A stretch of DNA of 46,190 nt, from contig JAOUBJ010000023.1 in NCBI GenBank assembly GCA_029860345.1, positions 1-46,190 on the forward strand, in the 5' to 3' direction. The position numbers were made by a program, and so were the translations under genes. Within the stretch, counting starts at the first letter, position 1, and each line of letters begins with the position of its first letter. Below are positions 8,216-16,981 of the stretch, piece after piece. This DNA comes from Candidatus Zixiibacteriota bacterium (GTDB taxonomy: Bacteria; Zixibacteria; MSB-5A5; GN15; FEB-12). The notes below the pieces were generated by a model, which had not been told where the DNA came from, did no database searches, and saw only the letters and a list, made by a program, of their open reading frames with translations.

Positions 8216-8455
8216 GTCCTACGATAGGTCTTTGCCAAGGGAGTGTCAACCCCGACCTGCGAATAAGATGCTTGTCCACCGTCCCAAACAAGGTTTGAGA
8301 CGGCCACCCGCCGATGGCTGTCAGGCGAGTCACCTGACAGCACCTTCATCGCGAAGCACATCACCGTGTGATATTGAGGGTTTAGCAACAAGCCCCAAGG
8401 TCCGGGCCACCCGCCTTGGTCAGCGCGCGAAGTGCGAAAAAGTAGGCTAGCCTAC
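8216..8455. repeat. Intergenic repeats upstream of GNAT gene
   Basis: 8279-8332 contains CCCAAACAAGGTTTGAGACG, then GCCACCC and GGCTGTCAGGCGAGTC. An inverted copy with the same order of parts is at 11275-11335, and shorter copies are at 12261-12290 and 20652-20684. 8323-8340 is the small hairpin CAGGcgagtcaCCTG. A degenerate GGGCCACCCGCC stretch follows near 8402. No small gene was recognised here. Confidence 0.65.
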
Positions 8456-8482
8456 AAAAAAGGGGCCGCACAAGGCGACCCC
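8456..8482 (-). terminator. Rho-independent terminator of the DUF5916 gene
   Basis: Read on the minus strand, the sequence is GGGGTCGC, a short loop, GCGGCCCC and six T. The eight-base stem has one G-T wobble. It lies about 37 bases after the stop codon of the 816-residue protein gene. Confidence 0.8.
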
Positions 8483-8518
8483 ATCTGAGAGTCAGTTACT
8501 CCCATCGAAGTGGGGCTT

Positions 8519-10969
8519 CTATATGTTCAACCAGTAGCTCGCTTTCACCAAGAATATGTTCGAGGCGCCTTCAGAGAAGAAACGATCGAAATCGCGAGAC
8601 AGGTTAAGGTCATTGACCGTATCGTCGACTTCCGGACGCGAACGTGTCCAGACAAAATACAGCGTACTGCCCGGCAGGTACTCCCATCGCATCAGCAGCG
8701 TCGAGTTGAGCGACGAGTAATTGTAGTCACTATTGGGAGCATCAATACCACCATAATCACCGACAGCACTATACTGGTTGCCGCCTTCGTAGAGACGATA
8801 GTCCTCATAATCCAACCCGGCCAGCAAGCCGTTGGCCGACAACTGACACGAGAGATTCTTGTGCAGCATAAAACTGGCACTGACATTCAGTGTGACCCGT
8901 GTTTGATCGAGGTCGGCAAACAACGTTACCTCTTCGTTTGTAATGGAATCCACCGGGTTACCCACCCATCGTCTCTGGTCGTTGTCCTTCAGGATGTTGA
9001 CACCCAGGCCGTATTCCATATTGGCTGTAGGTCGGAATTCAACGCCGGTATAGTGCGCCCACCAGGATCCAAAGCGAGACTGACCACTGCCCGGATTGAG
9101 ACTGAAAGAGACTTTCTTACGACCGTCGGTATGCAGCGACGCCCACCAGCTCCATGACTTTGGGCGCTCCCAGAGTCCCATGCCGCGCGTTTCCCAATCG
9201 CTGTAATCGTCAATACTTTGGCTGAGCCCGCCGCCGAGACTCCAGTTGTTAATAAAATCCAGGTAGAAATTGTAATTCCAGCCTTTATCGATATTGTCGC
9301 GGGCATAATTCCAACCGGCGTAGATATTCATGTTGTGGTAGGTGTTACGGAAGACAAACCAGTCGTCCTGAGTGCGATACTGAAGCCAACCATAGAAGGA
9401 GCGTATATCGTTGCGGCTGGTGTACCCCATCCGGTTTATATACAGGTTCTGGTCCTTGACCGTCCCCCCGATGGAACCGCGCCAGTGTTTGCCGGCCGCT
9501 TTCTGAAGCTCGACCGCCATTCCAAAGCCTACCGGCTCACCGGAATTACGGCTGAACACGGTCTGGCCGCCGAATCCCCAGGTGCCGTTGTTGGTATAAA
9601 GTTGCCAGTCCAGGCCGCCGGTGGTGGCCGGGGTGCGTGTCTTCTGGCTGGTCGTGGTCACAAGGACACCGACGTATGAGTTCGACAGCAGATCCTGTTT
9701 GACCCGCAAGACGCTATAGTTGGCCGACGGCTCGACCACGCCGGTTCGTTCTTCACCGTCGACCGTCAGGTAATCGGCGCTCTCTTCCTTTGTTACGGCA
9801 TTGAGAAATCCCAGCGAGGTCCCGCCGGAGAGTTTACCGGTGATTTTTGCCGCACCGAGGATAGTCGCTGTTTCGGGATAGTCGGTGTACACATCAAGAT
9901 CGTCATCGTCAACGCCGCCGGTGATAGCTCGCCCGATACGGCGCGAATTCAACAACATGAATCGCGTACTGAACAGATCGGAGCCCTCGATAAAGAACGG
10001 ACGTTTCTCGCTGAAGAAAGTCTCGAACGGTGACAGGTCCAACACCGGACGGTCCAGTTCCACCTGTCCAAAGTCTGGATTAATCGTGGCGTCAAGAGTC
10101 AGGTTCGACGAAATACCATACTTCACATCGAAGCCGACATCACCCAGCATGTCCCGCCCGTTCGGGTTGCCAAGATGACTCGGCTCGGTCTGAAATTTGG
10201 ATACCGCGTATGGTAAAACCTGTAACTGACGAACCGGCTCAATACCGGTGATCCCTTCCAGATGCCCAAACTGCGATACCGACCCACCCTCGGTCGAGGG
10301 TGAGAACTCCCACCAGTCAACTTCGGCCTTGCGACTTATATATCGAGTGACATTTACACCCCAAACATGTTCGTTTTTCTTTGTGAATCTGAGATTATGA
10401 TACGGAATCTTGAATTCGGCCGCCCATCCCCATGGATGGATAGCCACTTCACCCTCCCAGATTCCATCCCAGGATTGATCCATGTTGACGTCATCGAACA
10501 TTCTGAAATCACGCTGGACGCCCGAAGCGTTCAGCCGAAACTCATACCCGGTTTGATGATCATGGTAGGGGTCCAGCCGGACTCTAACATAGTCGGCCTC
10601 CGACCATCGATCGCGCCTGACCATCTGCTGTTTAATTTTCTCCGGCTCTGAGTCGAAACACCAGAACGCAAAGTAAATAGCTTCGTCGTCATAAACCGTT
10701 GCCACCAGCGTTGACTCAGTTGCAGTTTCACCTTCGTCGGGTTCCATCTGCAGAAATCCCGTCACCTTTTCAATCTTGGCACTCTTCCAGATTTCATCAT
10801 CCAGTTTGCCGTCAATCGATGGAGCATGGGGATTGATTCGAACCGCCCGCATGATACGGACATCGTCATTTTTGTCTTTATCGGTCGGTTCTGTGTCGGA
10901 AAATACGGTGGTCGTGAAGAGTGCGCATAACAGCGCAGCGGTTGTACAGAGGAGAATCCAAGTTCTCAC
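8519..10969 (-). CDS. DUF5916 outer-membrane protein with N-terminal CBM9-like domain
   Basis: The 816-residue protein has a signal peptide (about residues 1-24, ending TTVFSDTE). A CBM9-like beta-sandwich follows (about 45-230), starting APSIDGKLDDEIWKSA and including LVATVYDDEAIYFAFWCFDS. The remainder (about 245-816) matches the DUF5916 pattern: SNLTLDATINPDFGQVELD, FSEKRPFFIEGSDLFSTRF, and many alternating amphipathic strands ending in a strand-like SYWLNI. The C-terminal part is probably a beta-barrel in the outer membrane. The N-terminal domain is usually thought to bind glycans; the real ligand of this family is not established. An AGGAGG site precedes the ATG, and a terminator follows the gene. 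It is a single-gene transcript. Confidence 0.88.
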   Translation of the reverse strand: MRTWILLCTTAALLCALFTTTVFSDTEPTDKDKNDDVRIMRAVRINPHAPSIDGKLDDEIWKSAKIEKVTGFLQMEPDEGETATESTLVATVYDDEAIYFAFWCFDSEPEKIKQQMVRRDRWSEADYVRVRLDPYHDHQTGYEFRLNASGVQRDFRMFDDVNMDQSWDGIWEGEVAIHPWGWAAEFKIPYHNLRFTKKNEHVWGVNVTRYISRKAEVDWWEFSPSTEGGSVSQFGHLEGITGIEPVRQLQVLPYAVSKFQTEPSHLGNPNGRDMLGDVGFDVKYGISSNLTLDATINPDFGQVELDRPVLDLSPFETFFSEKRPFFIEGSDLFSTRFMLLNSRRIGRAITGGVDDDDLDVYTDYPETATILGAAKITGKLSGGTSLGFLNAVTKEESADYLTVDGEERTGVVEPSANYSVLRVKQDLLSNSYVGVLVTTTSQKTRTPATTGGLDWQLYTNNGTWGFGGQTVFSRNSGEPVGFGMAVELQKAAGKHWRGSIGGTVKDQNLYINRMGYTSRNDIRSFYGWLQYRTQDDWFVFRNTYHNMNIYAGWNYARDNIDKGWNYNFYLDFINNWSLGGGLSQSIDDYSDWETRGMGLWERPKSWSWWASLHTDGRKKVSFSLNPGSGQSRFGSWWAHYTGVEFRPTANMEYGLGVNILKDNDQRRWVGNPVDSITNEEVTLFADLDQTRVTLNVSASFMLHKNLSCQLSANGLLAGLDYEDYRLYEGGNQYSAVGDYGGIDAPNSDYNYSSLNSTLLMRWEYLPGSTLYFVWTRSRPEVDDTVNDLNLSRDFDRFFSEGASNIFLVKASYWLNI

Positions 10970-11412
10970 GTCTTTTACCTCCTGTCAAGAAGTCTATCTC
11001 ACTATTGGACAGCACAACCCTGCGAAACAAATTGAAACCCTCTGACGCGTCCCTGGTCCTCGCTGTTGCGCATCGCAGCGGAGAACCTAGTAACAAATTA
11101 ACTAATCTACCCAAGTCATTACGCACCCATGATCGCATAGTTTCATTTCGGTTGGCGAAAAACTAAGAAATTAGTAATTAATTGAAATTTCGGACGTTTC
11201 TCGTAGGGTGGGTCCGTCTTCGCCTGCGCGCCGCGGCGTGGACCCGCCTTTGTCGGCAGCTAATGCTGTAAGACGACTCGCCTGACAGCCGGTGGGTGGC
11301 CGCCTCAAACCTTGTTTGGGGCGGGAATTCGCATGAACCACCCCCAAACCGAGTTTGAGGGTGCCACCCGAGGCCCAACACCACCTGGATTTACGGGCAG
11401 GTATGCCAAAAC
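10970..11412. repeat. Intergenic region with three repeat copies
   Basis: 10970-11190 is upstream of the DUF5916 gene and turns A/T-rich near 11165-11190; it probably holds that gene's promoter, but no clear boxes were found. 11203-11259 is a GTAGGGTGGGTCCGTC... repeat, the inverted relative of the copy inside the protease gene. 11275-11335 is the inverted relative of 8279-8332. 11338-11370 contains ACCCCCAAACCGAGTTTGAG then GGTGCCACCC, a family also at 12086-12115 and 20702-20731. No coding frame here looks real. Confidence 0.7.
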
Positions 11413-11435
11413 AAAAGCCCCCGACGGGGGGCTTT
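11413..11435 (-). terminator. Rho-independent terminator of the STAS gene
   Basis: On the minus strand AAAGCCCCCC, a short loop and GGGGGCTTTT form a strong hairpin ending in a T-run. It lies 28 bases beyond the STAS stop codon. Confidence 0.9.
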
Positions 11436-11462
11436 CGATAATCGCTTTGCTCGGGAACGCTG

Positions 11463-11798
11463 CTATGCGAACGACTGGAGCGCTTCGGTGCGGCTGTCGT
11501 AGTGCTCGAAAACACTGATCAGGCGGGTAATAGTCAGGATCGACTCGATTTTGGTGATATTGGCCAGTACCAGCCGGCCGCCCGAGTTTTTGACGGTTGT
11601 GAGGGCGGAAATCAGCATCCCCAGTCCGACAGAGTTTACCCAGTCGACTTTGGAGAGATCGACCACGATGTTCTTTTTGTTCTGGTTGATATACTCATGG
11701 AGCTTGCCGTGGAACATGGTAGTTTCTTCGCCGCCCATGATTTTGCCCGAGACATCCAGGATGACAATGTCGTTTTCCAAAGAATCATCAAACTTCAT
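11463..11798 (-). CDS. STAS-domain protein (anti-sigma factor antagonist-like)
   Basis: This 111-residue single STAS domain resembles SpoIIAA/RsbV. The sequence VDLSKVDWVNSVGLGMLISA covers the conserved loop, where the Ser in NSVGLG is in the position of the regulated phospho-serine. SGGRLVLANITKIESIL and the following helix complete the fold. Such proteins bind or release an anti-sigma factor kinase, or act in partner-switching modules. No kinase or phosphatase partner is nearby, so the partner must be encoded elsewhere. AGGAGAAGGGGAATC precedes the ATG, and a strong terminator follows, so it is a one-gene transcript. Confidence 0.9.
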   Translation of the reverse strand: MKFDDSLENDIVILDVSGKIMGGEETTMFHGKLHEYINQNKKNIVVDLSKVDWVNSVGLGMLISALTTVKNSGGRLVLANITKIESILTITRLISVFEHYDSRTEALQSFA

Positions 11799-12377
11799 CG
11801 AGATTCCCCTTCTCCTGTGGCTTTGCCACTATCCGTTAACTTTTCAGGCACCAGCCCGGGTCGAAGTGTCAAACAGGGACTGTGTGCATCCATTTACCTA
11901 ATTACTGACTTGAGAATGTAGGCTCTGCCGTTTCAAAACACAAGCTGTTTCTGAGGGGTGATAAATCACTTTTTGCGCTTCGCGCCTTTGAAACCACGCC
12001 TTGCGTTAAGTCGTGAGGTTGGGCTTTTCTCTTGTAGGGAGTCCGCGGTGGAAGATTAGCGGTTCTGCCGCTGTTGGTGTGGTGAGTGGCACCCTCAAAC
12101 CCGGTTTGGGGGTGATCTTCTCCCGTCTCCAAACCGTAGGTCGAAACCCCTGTGGTTTCGACATCACGCGCTTTGCGTGGTAGTTTAGTTCTGCCGGTCA
12201 GTTCGAGGACGGGCCCGCCCTACTAAAGAATGAAACCCGGGGCAAGTCCGGGCCACCCGCCGCCCCAAACAAGGTTTTAGACGGCCACCCATAGCAGTAG
12301 TCTTTCTCTTACTCTCGGCCCACCACGCCCAAATGAAATCGGGTTTCAATTAGGATAATTTCAACCACATTTTTCTC
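11799..12377. repeat. Long intergenic region with repeat copies
   Basis: Repeats recognised are 12086-12115 (GGCACCCTCAAACCCGGTTT then GGGGGTGAT), 12136-12162 (TAGGTCGAAACCCCTGTGGT then TTCGAC, a family also at 21037-21084), 12206-12222 (GACGGGCCCGCCCTAC) and 12261-12290 (GCCCCAAACAAGGTTTTAGA then CGGCCACCC). Between them are short near-palindromes such as GCGCTTCGCGC. I see no gene. The STAS promoter should lie at the left end. Confidence 0.65.
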
Positions 12378-12430
12378 TTGACCCCTCTGTCGATAACATA
12401 GTATAATTAGAACGAACGTTCGATTTAATT
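12378..12430 (+). promoter_or_regulatory. Sigma70-type promoter with overlapping palindromic operator of the TetR gene
   Basis: A -35 box TTGACC (12378-12383) and a perfect -10 box TATAAT (12402-12407) are spaced by 18 bases. Just downstream, covering the expected transcription start, is the perfect palindrome CGAACGTTCG (12413-12422). It sits at the centre of a 26-base imperfect palindrome (12405-12430), with AATTA at the left end and TAATT at the right end. The placement fits repression of the TetR-family gene by its own product. No second copy was noticed before bzdN. Confidence 0.75.
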
Positions 12431-12450
12431 TGACGATTGGACACAGAACC

Positions 12451-13062
12451 ATGCTACCGGCAATCAAAACCGCTAACGCACCGGCTCGACGAAACCGCCA
12501 GTACGAAAAACGACTGGCATCTATTCTCAAAGCAGCATCGCATGTGATCGCCCGCGATGGTTTCGAAGGCGCTTCGGTGCGCGATGTTGCCGCCCGTGCA
12601 AAGATCAATCTGTCAGGTATCTATTACTACTTCACCAACAAAGATGAAATGTTGTACGCATTACAGCATCACACGTTCTCGACGTTACACGATACGTTGG
12701 AGCAGCGGCTGCAATCGTGCGAGACAAATGAGGCTCGCCTGCGCGCCGTGGTCGACAACCATTTTGAGTTCTTTGTCGAAAACATGGATGACCTGAAAGT
12801 GTGTGTGCACGAAATGGAATCGCTGTCGGGCAAGTACTACCGTGAGGTGCTAAACGTCCGCCGCAAGTACTACCGTTTGGTACGCCAAGTGGTCGCTGAG
12901 AATCTCGACGGGCGCAGGCATGATGCCGATATGGCGGCGTTGTTCTTGTACGGTTCGCTCAACTGGGTCTACACCTGGTATGATGCCGACAAGAATTCAG
13001 ATATCAGTAAACTGTCCGATCAACTCTTGAAGATTTACTTGAATGGAATAAAGGTGTCGTGA
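12451..13062 (+). CDS. TetR/AcrR family transcriptional regulator
   Basis: The start chosen is ATG at 12451 (203 residues), with GGA ten bases upstream; a TTG seven codons earlier would lie at the edge of the operator. Residues about 15-62 form the TetR helix-turn-helix: ILKAASHVIARDGFEGASVR, then VAARAKINLSGIYYYFTNKD. The rest is an all-helical ligand and dimer domain with a pattern seen in regulators of fatty-acid or aromatic-acid catabolism, but the ligand cannot be read. It is the first plus-strand gene before the benzoyl-CoA reductase cluster, so an acyl-CoA or aromatic CoA-ester ligand is a reasonable inference. It is likely autoregulated through the palindrome at 12405-12430. Confidence 0.9.
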   Translation: MLPAIKTANAPARRNRQYEKRLASILKAASHVIARDGFEGASVRDVAARAKINLSGIYYYFTNKDEMLYALQHHTFSTLHDTLEQRLQSCETNEARLRAVVDNHFEFFVENMDDLKVCVHEMESLSGKYYREVLNVRRKYYRLVRQVVAENLDGRRHDADMAALFLYGSLNWVYTWYDADKNSDISKLSDQLLKIYLNGIKVS

Positions 13063-13461
13063 TGAGGCGAAACGGTTCATTGCGTTGTGGTGATCGAGTC
13101 TTCAGACTCGGTCACAAGTCAATGACAGCATACCCACCCCGGCGCGATCTGAAGATCACACGGGCACAACACAGCGGCTTTCCCGTCATTGTGAGCGACC
13201 CCGCGTTTCGCCGGGGGCGGCAATCTTACGAGCAATTGAAGGCCCACTGTTCGACTGCGCTCAGGATGACATTGGATGAGATTGCCGCGGCACGCAAGGC
13301 GCGCCTTGCAATGACGGTACCGTGGCTGGTCCTCGTTTTTTATGCGAGATTTGGACCGCCGGGTCACAATCTCGCTCATCGCGAAATCAGGACCCAGCGG
13401 AACGGAAGCATGATGGCGCATCACAACGGAATACAGACCGCATAAGGATATCAGGAGGTTT
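13063..13461. repeat. Intergenic region before bzdN, with repeat remnants
   Basis: This 399-base gap contains TCGACTGCGCTCAGGATGAC (13252-13271, the family at 4089), GATTGCCGCGGCACGCAAGGCGCGCCTTGC (13279-13308, with the palindrome GCAAGGCGCGCCTTGC) and CCCGCGTTTCGCCGGGGGCG (13200-13219). A plus-strand frame of 128 codons through it is composed of these repeats and is not believed to be a gene. AGGAGG at 13453-13458 is the ribosome site of bzdN. No clear promoter was found, although one is expected here if bzdN is not read through from the TetR gene. Confidence 0.55.
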
Positions 13462-14589
13462 ATGTTTTCACAATTCTTTGAATGGTACGACAAGCGTCAC
13501 GACTACGCGCGCGATTGGTTGAGCAAGAACGACGGTGAGGTGGTTGGTTGTTTTTGCAGTTATGCACCGGAGGAGTTGATTTACGCCAACGGTCATCTGC
13601 CGGTTCGGATGCTCGGTTCGCACGAGCCGCAGGATGTCACCGAGCCGCATATTTTCGGCATGTACTGTCCGTTTTGTCGCGATGTTCTGGCCCAGGGTCT
13701 CAAGGGTCGTTTCAATTACATGAAGGGGATCATGCTGGCCCAGTCCTGTTTGCATCTCAGGCAGTCGTTCACATCATGGCGCAACCATGTGCCGGTCGAT
13801 TACGCCTACTATCTGTACATGCCCAACAAAGTGCAGACTGAGCACTCGCGCGAATATCTGAGGGGGGAACTGGGCAAGTTTCGCGCTTCGCTGGAGGAAT
13901 GGTCGGGTCGCAAGATCACCGATGAGGCACTTAAAGAAGCATCCGAACTGTACAACGAGAGCCGTGTCCTTGCCCACGAAGTTTACAATCTGCGCAAGGG
14001 TCCCAATCCAGCCGTGACAGGGTTGGAGGCGATGGTGATGGTGGCTTCGTCGTTCTTTGTCGACAAGAAAGAGCACAACGCCGAATTGAAACGGATTCTG
14101 CCGATGTTGAAGGAGCGTACTCTCGACCGTGAAACCGGTGCGCGTCTGATGCTGGTCGGATCTGAGGACGACGATACCGAATTTGTCAAGATGGTCGAGT
14201 CGGTCGGCGCGACTATTGTTACCGATGATCACTGCACCGGATCGCGCTATTTCTGGAACTCGATTGAATATACTACGGGCGACATAGTCCACGACATCGC
14301 CAATCGCTATGTCGACCGCCCCGCCTGTCCCACCAAGGATTGGGAGGAGCGCACGCGCTTTCCGCACATTTTGCAGATGGCCAGGGATTTCAATGTCGAC
14401 GGTGTGTTACTGATTCAACAGAAGTTCTGCGATCCGCACGAATGCGATATGCCGCCGCTTAAGGAGTTTCTGAACGAAAACGGTTTTCCCACTCTGTTTT
14501 TGGAATTCGATGTAACCGTGCCGCTCGGTCCCATGCGCATCCGGGTCGAAGCATTCCTTGAGATGGTTGGCGAAGAAGAACTGTTTTGA
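13462..14589 (+). CDS. bzdN: Benzoyl-CoA reductase subunit, BzdN/BcrC-like
   Basis: The 375-residue protein belongs to the 2-hydroxyacyl-CoA dehydratase/benzoyl-CoA reductase family. With the next gene it forms the substrate- and FeS-binding half of the ATP-dependent class I enzyme, which reduces benzoyl-CoA to cyclohexa-1,5-diene-1-carbonyl-CoA. Conserved cysteines are in [13 protein letters not shown] (Cys32), YCPFCRD (Cys69) and [13 protein letters not shown] (about residue 320). The length fits BzdN/BcrC. Four-subunit order and sizes (375, 434, 259, 296 residues) match the Azoarcus bzdNOPQ set. Two different ATPase subunits follow, which separates this from two-component 2-hydroxyacyl-CoA dehydratases with one activator. 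AGGAGG precedes the ATG. The reductase class is well supported; the exact aromatic substrate is inferred. Confidence 0.85.
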   Translation: MFSQFFEWYDKRHDYARDWLSKNDGEVVGCFCSYAPEELIYANGHLPVRMLGSHEPQDVTEPHIFGMYCPFCRDVLAQGLKGRFNYMKGIMLAQSCLHLRQSFTSWRNHVPVDYAYYLYMPNKVQTEHSREYLRGELGKFRASLEEWSGRKITDEALKEASELYNESRVLAHEVYNLRKGPNPAVTGLEAMVMVASSFFVDKKEHNAELKRILPMLKERTLDRETGARLMLVGSEDDDTEFVKMVESVGATIVTDDHCTGSRYFWNSIEYTTGDIVHDIANRYVDRPACPTKDWEERTRFPHILQMARDFNVDGVLLIQQKFCDPHECDMPPLKEFLNENGFPTLFLEFDVTVPLGPMRIRVEAFLEMVGEEELF

Positions 14590-14608
14590 TAGAGAGGATG
14601 ATGACTAT

Positions 14609-15913
14609 ATGGCCCAATACAAAACCGCACCGCTTGAGAGTTGGACCAAGGCCAAAGAACTCAGGCTGAAGTACTACCAGGATTACCAGGAGGCACACAA
14701 AAACGGCGGGCTGCGCTGGACCGGGGGAGCCTGGGCGTTCGATGCTATCCCGGCCGGGCTGGGTCGCGACGTTTACAATATCACCGGCGAACCTTATGGC
14801 GCCTCGATTGCCTTCGACAAAAAGCTCTCGATGGAATGTATGGAAGCAGCCGAAGCCAAAGGCTGGGCGCGTGACCTTTGCAGTTACATGCGCAACTACT
14901 GGGGCTCGATGTACTTGAACAAGTATGCCTTCGGCGGCGAGTATCCCAAGCCCGATTTCTGTTTCCAGGATCATATTTGTTGCAGTCACGGCAAGTGGTA
15001 TCAGCACGTGGCCGAGTACAAAAAGATTCCGTATTTCTGCATCGATGTATCGGTGGGTCCCTACGAAGATGTCGATGAGAACCGTTTGATGTTCGTCGTC
15101 AACCAGATGCATGAATCCATCGAATGGCTGGAGAAAACAACCGGCCGCAAGTACCAGGACGAACTGCTGATCGAGGCGGTCAAGAATGAGTTCCGCTCAA
15201 CCGCGGCCTGGGCTGAAGTCTGCTATCTCAACATGGCCAGGCCGGCGCCGCTGGACGAGAAAACGATGTACTCGCTTTACGTGCACGGTACTTTATCCAA
15301 GCACTCCGGGGAGATTGCCGATTTCTACGAAGAACTGCGCGACGAGGTGCAATACCGAATCGACAACCAAATCGCGGCCGTGCCCAACGAACGCTGCCGC
15401 CTTATGTCCGACACGCAACCGCCTTGGGGATTTTTGAAAGTCTTTCGCTATCTTGAGAAGTTCGGCGCGGTGTCGATCGGTTCGCTATACACCTTCGGGC
15501 TGATCGGAATCTGGGAAGATAAACCGGACGGCACCTGGGGTCCACGCACGACGCCGATGCAGAAAGGTGAGGAGATCACCACTCGCGATCAGGCCCTTCG
15601 CCTGCTGGCCGACTGGAATCTGGCCAAGCCGGAGTGGCAGCATTTCTATGATCCCAACCTGAAGACCAAGATGATGCTGCAAATTTGCAAACAGTGGGAG
15701 GTAGACGGTGTCATGCTGCATCTGAACCGTGGTTGCGAGGGTCTTTCGTGCGGTATCATGGAAAACCGCCTGGGTATCGCCGAGGCCGGTGTGCCGGTGA
15801 TGACTTTCGAGGGCAACATGGGTGACGAACGTGAATTCGACGAGAAGCGCGTTATGGCACGGATTGATTCGTTTATGGAAACCCTCGATATCGAGATGTT
15901 GCAAGAGGCGTAG
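14609..15913 (+). CDS. bzdO: Benzoyl-CoA reductase subunit, BzdO/BcrB-like
   Basis: The start is ATG at 14609 (434 residues); GAGAGG lies 11 bases upstream, and an earlier in-frame start would overlap bzdN by 32 bases. It is the second catalytic subunit of the class I benzoyl-CoA reductase. Landmarks are the N-terminal [34 protein letters not shown] and [20 protein letters not shown] (cysteines likely to hold the [4Fe-4S] cluster), and the C-terminal [18 protein letters not shown] 434-residue length equals the BzdO/BcrB class and is longer than most dehydratase subunits. It sits 19 bases after bzdN in one transcription unit. A block of repeats (15914-16201) separates it from the ATPase subunit genes, which is unusual for such a tightly coupled complex. 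Confidence 0.87.
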   Translation: MAQYKTAPLESWTKAKELRLKYYQDYQEAHKNGGLRWTGGAWAFDAIPAGLGRDVYNITGEPYGASIAFDKKLSMECMEAAEAKGWARDLCSYMRNYWGSMYLNKYAFGGEYPKPDFCFQDHICCSHGKWYQHVAEYKKIPYFCIDVSVGPYEDVDENRLMFVVNQMHESIEWLEKTTGRKYQDELLIEAVKNEFRSTAAWAEVCYLNMARPAPLDEKTMYSLYVHGTLSKHSGEIADFYEELRDEVQYRIDNQIAAVPNERCRLMSDTQPPWGFLKVFRYLEKFGAVSIGSLYTFGLIGIWEDKPDGTWGPRTTPMQKGEEITTRDQALRLLADWNLAKPEWQHFYDPNLKTKMMLQICKQWEVDGVMLHLNRGCEGLSCGIMENRLGIAEAGVPVMTFEGNMGDEREFDEKRVMARIDSFMETLDIEMLQEA

Positions 15914-16201
15914 TAGTGTGCGTGGTGTACGTCCTCGTGCGTCGTTCCATGTCATGCTGAGCGCAGTCGAAGCAAAGAGGCAGATGAGGACATCCGCCGC
16001 CCACACAATGTTGCAGGAGGAGTAGAGGATTGTTGAATCACACCGCGTCAGAAACAGAAGTGCAGGCCTGGGGCGATGCTTGTCATTCCCGCGCAGGCGG
16101 GAATCCATCCGTTAAGACCGGCCAGTGGATGCCCGCCTTCGCGGGCATGACAGACCTGGCGAGGTTGGCAACACTTACAATTGAAGACGACAGGAGGTAT
16201 G
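15914..16201. repeat. Repeat block between bzdO and bzdP
   Basis: Two elements lie here. 15920-16004 has GCGTGGTGTACGTCCTCGTG at its left and GGCAGATGAGGACATCCGCC then GCCCAC at its right; the same two parts occur at 38464-38528. In the copy here they are separated by TGTCATGCTGAGCGCAGTCG then AAGCA, a member of the 4089 family, as if inserted. 16082-16151 is a pair of facing palindromes, GTCATTCCCGCGCAGGCGGG... and ...GCCCGCCTTCGCGGGCATGAC, with about 18 bases between them. CAGGAGG at 16191-16197 is the ribosome site of bzdP. Confidence 0.75.
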
Positions 16202-16981
16202 ATGATTACTGCTGGAATTGACGTAGGCTCGAAGACGATTAAGGTAGTCGTTCTCAAAGATGGAGCCGTTATCGGCAAAGCAGTCACCGCGACCGGTTTT
16301 GACCAAGCCCAATCAGCCGCCATGGCTCTTGGGGCAGCCGTCGAGAAGGCTGGGATCGATGCGTCGACCATCGCGCAGATTGTTTCCACCGGGGCCGGTC
16401 GCAAGGCAGTGGAGCAGGCCAACAGCCAGGTTACCGAAGTGGGCGCCGACGCGGTTGGTACTGTGCACGCCGTACCCGAGGCGCGCACGGTGATTGATGT
16501 CGGCGCCGAGGAAGGACGCGGCATCAAAGTGAGTGGTGAAGGAAAAGTGGTCGATTTTGCGGTGAATGAAAAGTGTGCCGCCGGCGCCGGGTCGTTTGCC
16601 GAGTCGATGTCGCGCGCCCTGGAGGTCACTCTTGACGAGTTCGGCAAGTTGTCACTTGAGTCGACCAGGACAATCCCTATGAACGCCCAGTGCACCGTTT
16701 TCGCCGAGTCGGAAGTGGTGTCTTTGTTGCATGCCGAGACGCCCAAAGAGGACATCTCACGCGCCGTGCACGATGCTATAGCCAGCCGAGTGGCTTCGAT
16801 GGTACGAAGAGTGGGCTTGGAGCAGAAAGTCGCGTTGATCGGTGGCGTGGCATATAACCCTGGGTTTGTCGATTCGCTCACACGGACTCTCGAATGCGAG
16901 ATTGTCATACCCCAAGACAGAGAGTATGTTGGCGCTCTGGGCGCTGCCCTGGTGGCCGTCGAAAGGAGCAAGAACGATTGA
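16202..16981 (+). CDS. bzdP: Benzoyl-CoA reductase ATPase subunit, BzdP/BcrD-like
   Basis: The second of two adjacent ATGs (16202) has the better four-base spacing from GGAGG and gives 259 residues. It is an ASKHA-fold ATPase of the 2-hydroxyacyl-CoA dehydratase activator family. The phosphate-1 loop is GIDVGSKTIK (Asp7). The cysteines that hold the [4Fe-4S] cluster shared with the partner subunit are Cys125 in EKCAAGAGSF and Cys164 in AQCTVFAESE. The C-terminal GGVAYNPGF and GALGAALVA complete the fold. With BzdQ it hydrolyses ATP to drive low-potential electrons into the catalytic half. Its stop overlaps the next start as TGATG. It is a little shorter than Azoarcus-type relatives but lacks nothing visible. 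Confidence 0.87.
   Translation: MITAGIDVGSKTIKVVVLKDGAVIGKAVTATGFDQAQSAAMALGAAVEKAGIDASTIAQIVSTGAGRKAVEQANSQVTEVGADAVGTVHAVPEARTVIDVGAEEGRGIKVSGEGKVVDFAVNEKCAAGAGSFAESMSRALEVTLDEFGKLSLESTRTIPMNAQCTVFAESEVVSLLHAETPKEDISRAVHDAIASRVASMVRRVGLEQKVALIGGVAYNPGFVDSLTRTLECEIVIPQDREYVGALGAALVAVERSKND

Noticed and set aside
8510-9157. 215-codon plus-strand frame
   Set aside because: Antisense to the DUF5916 gene, with no recognisable protein features.
13059-13445. 128-codon plus-strand frame overlapping the TetR stop
   Set aside because: It is made of repeat remnants (TCGACTGCGCTCAGG, GGCGCGCCTTGC units) and has no recognisable protein pattern or ribosome site.
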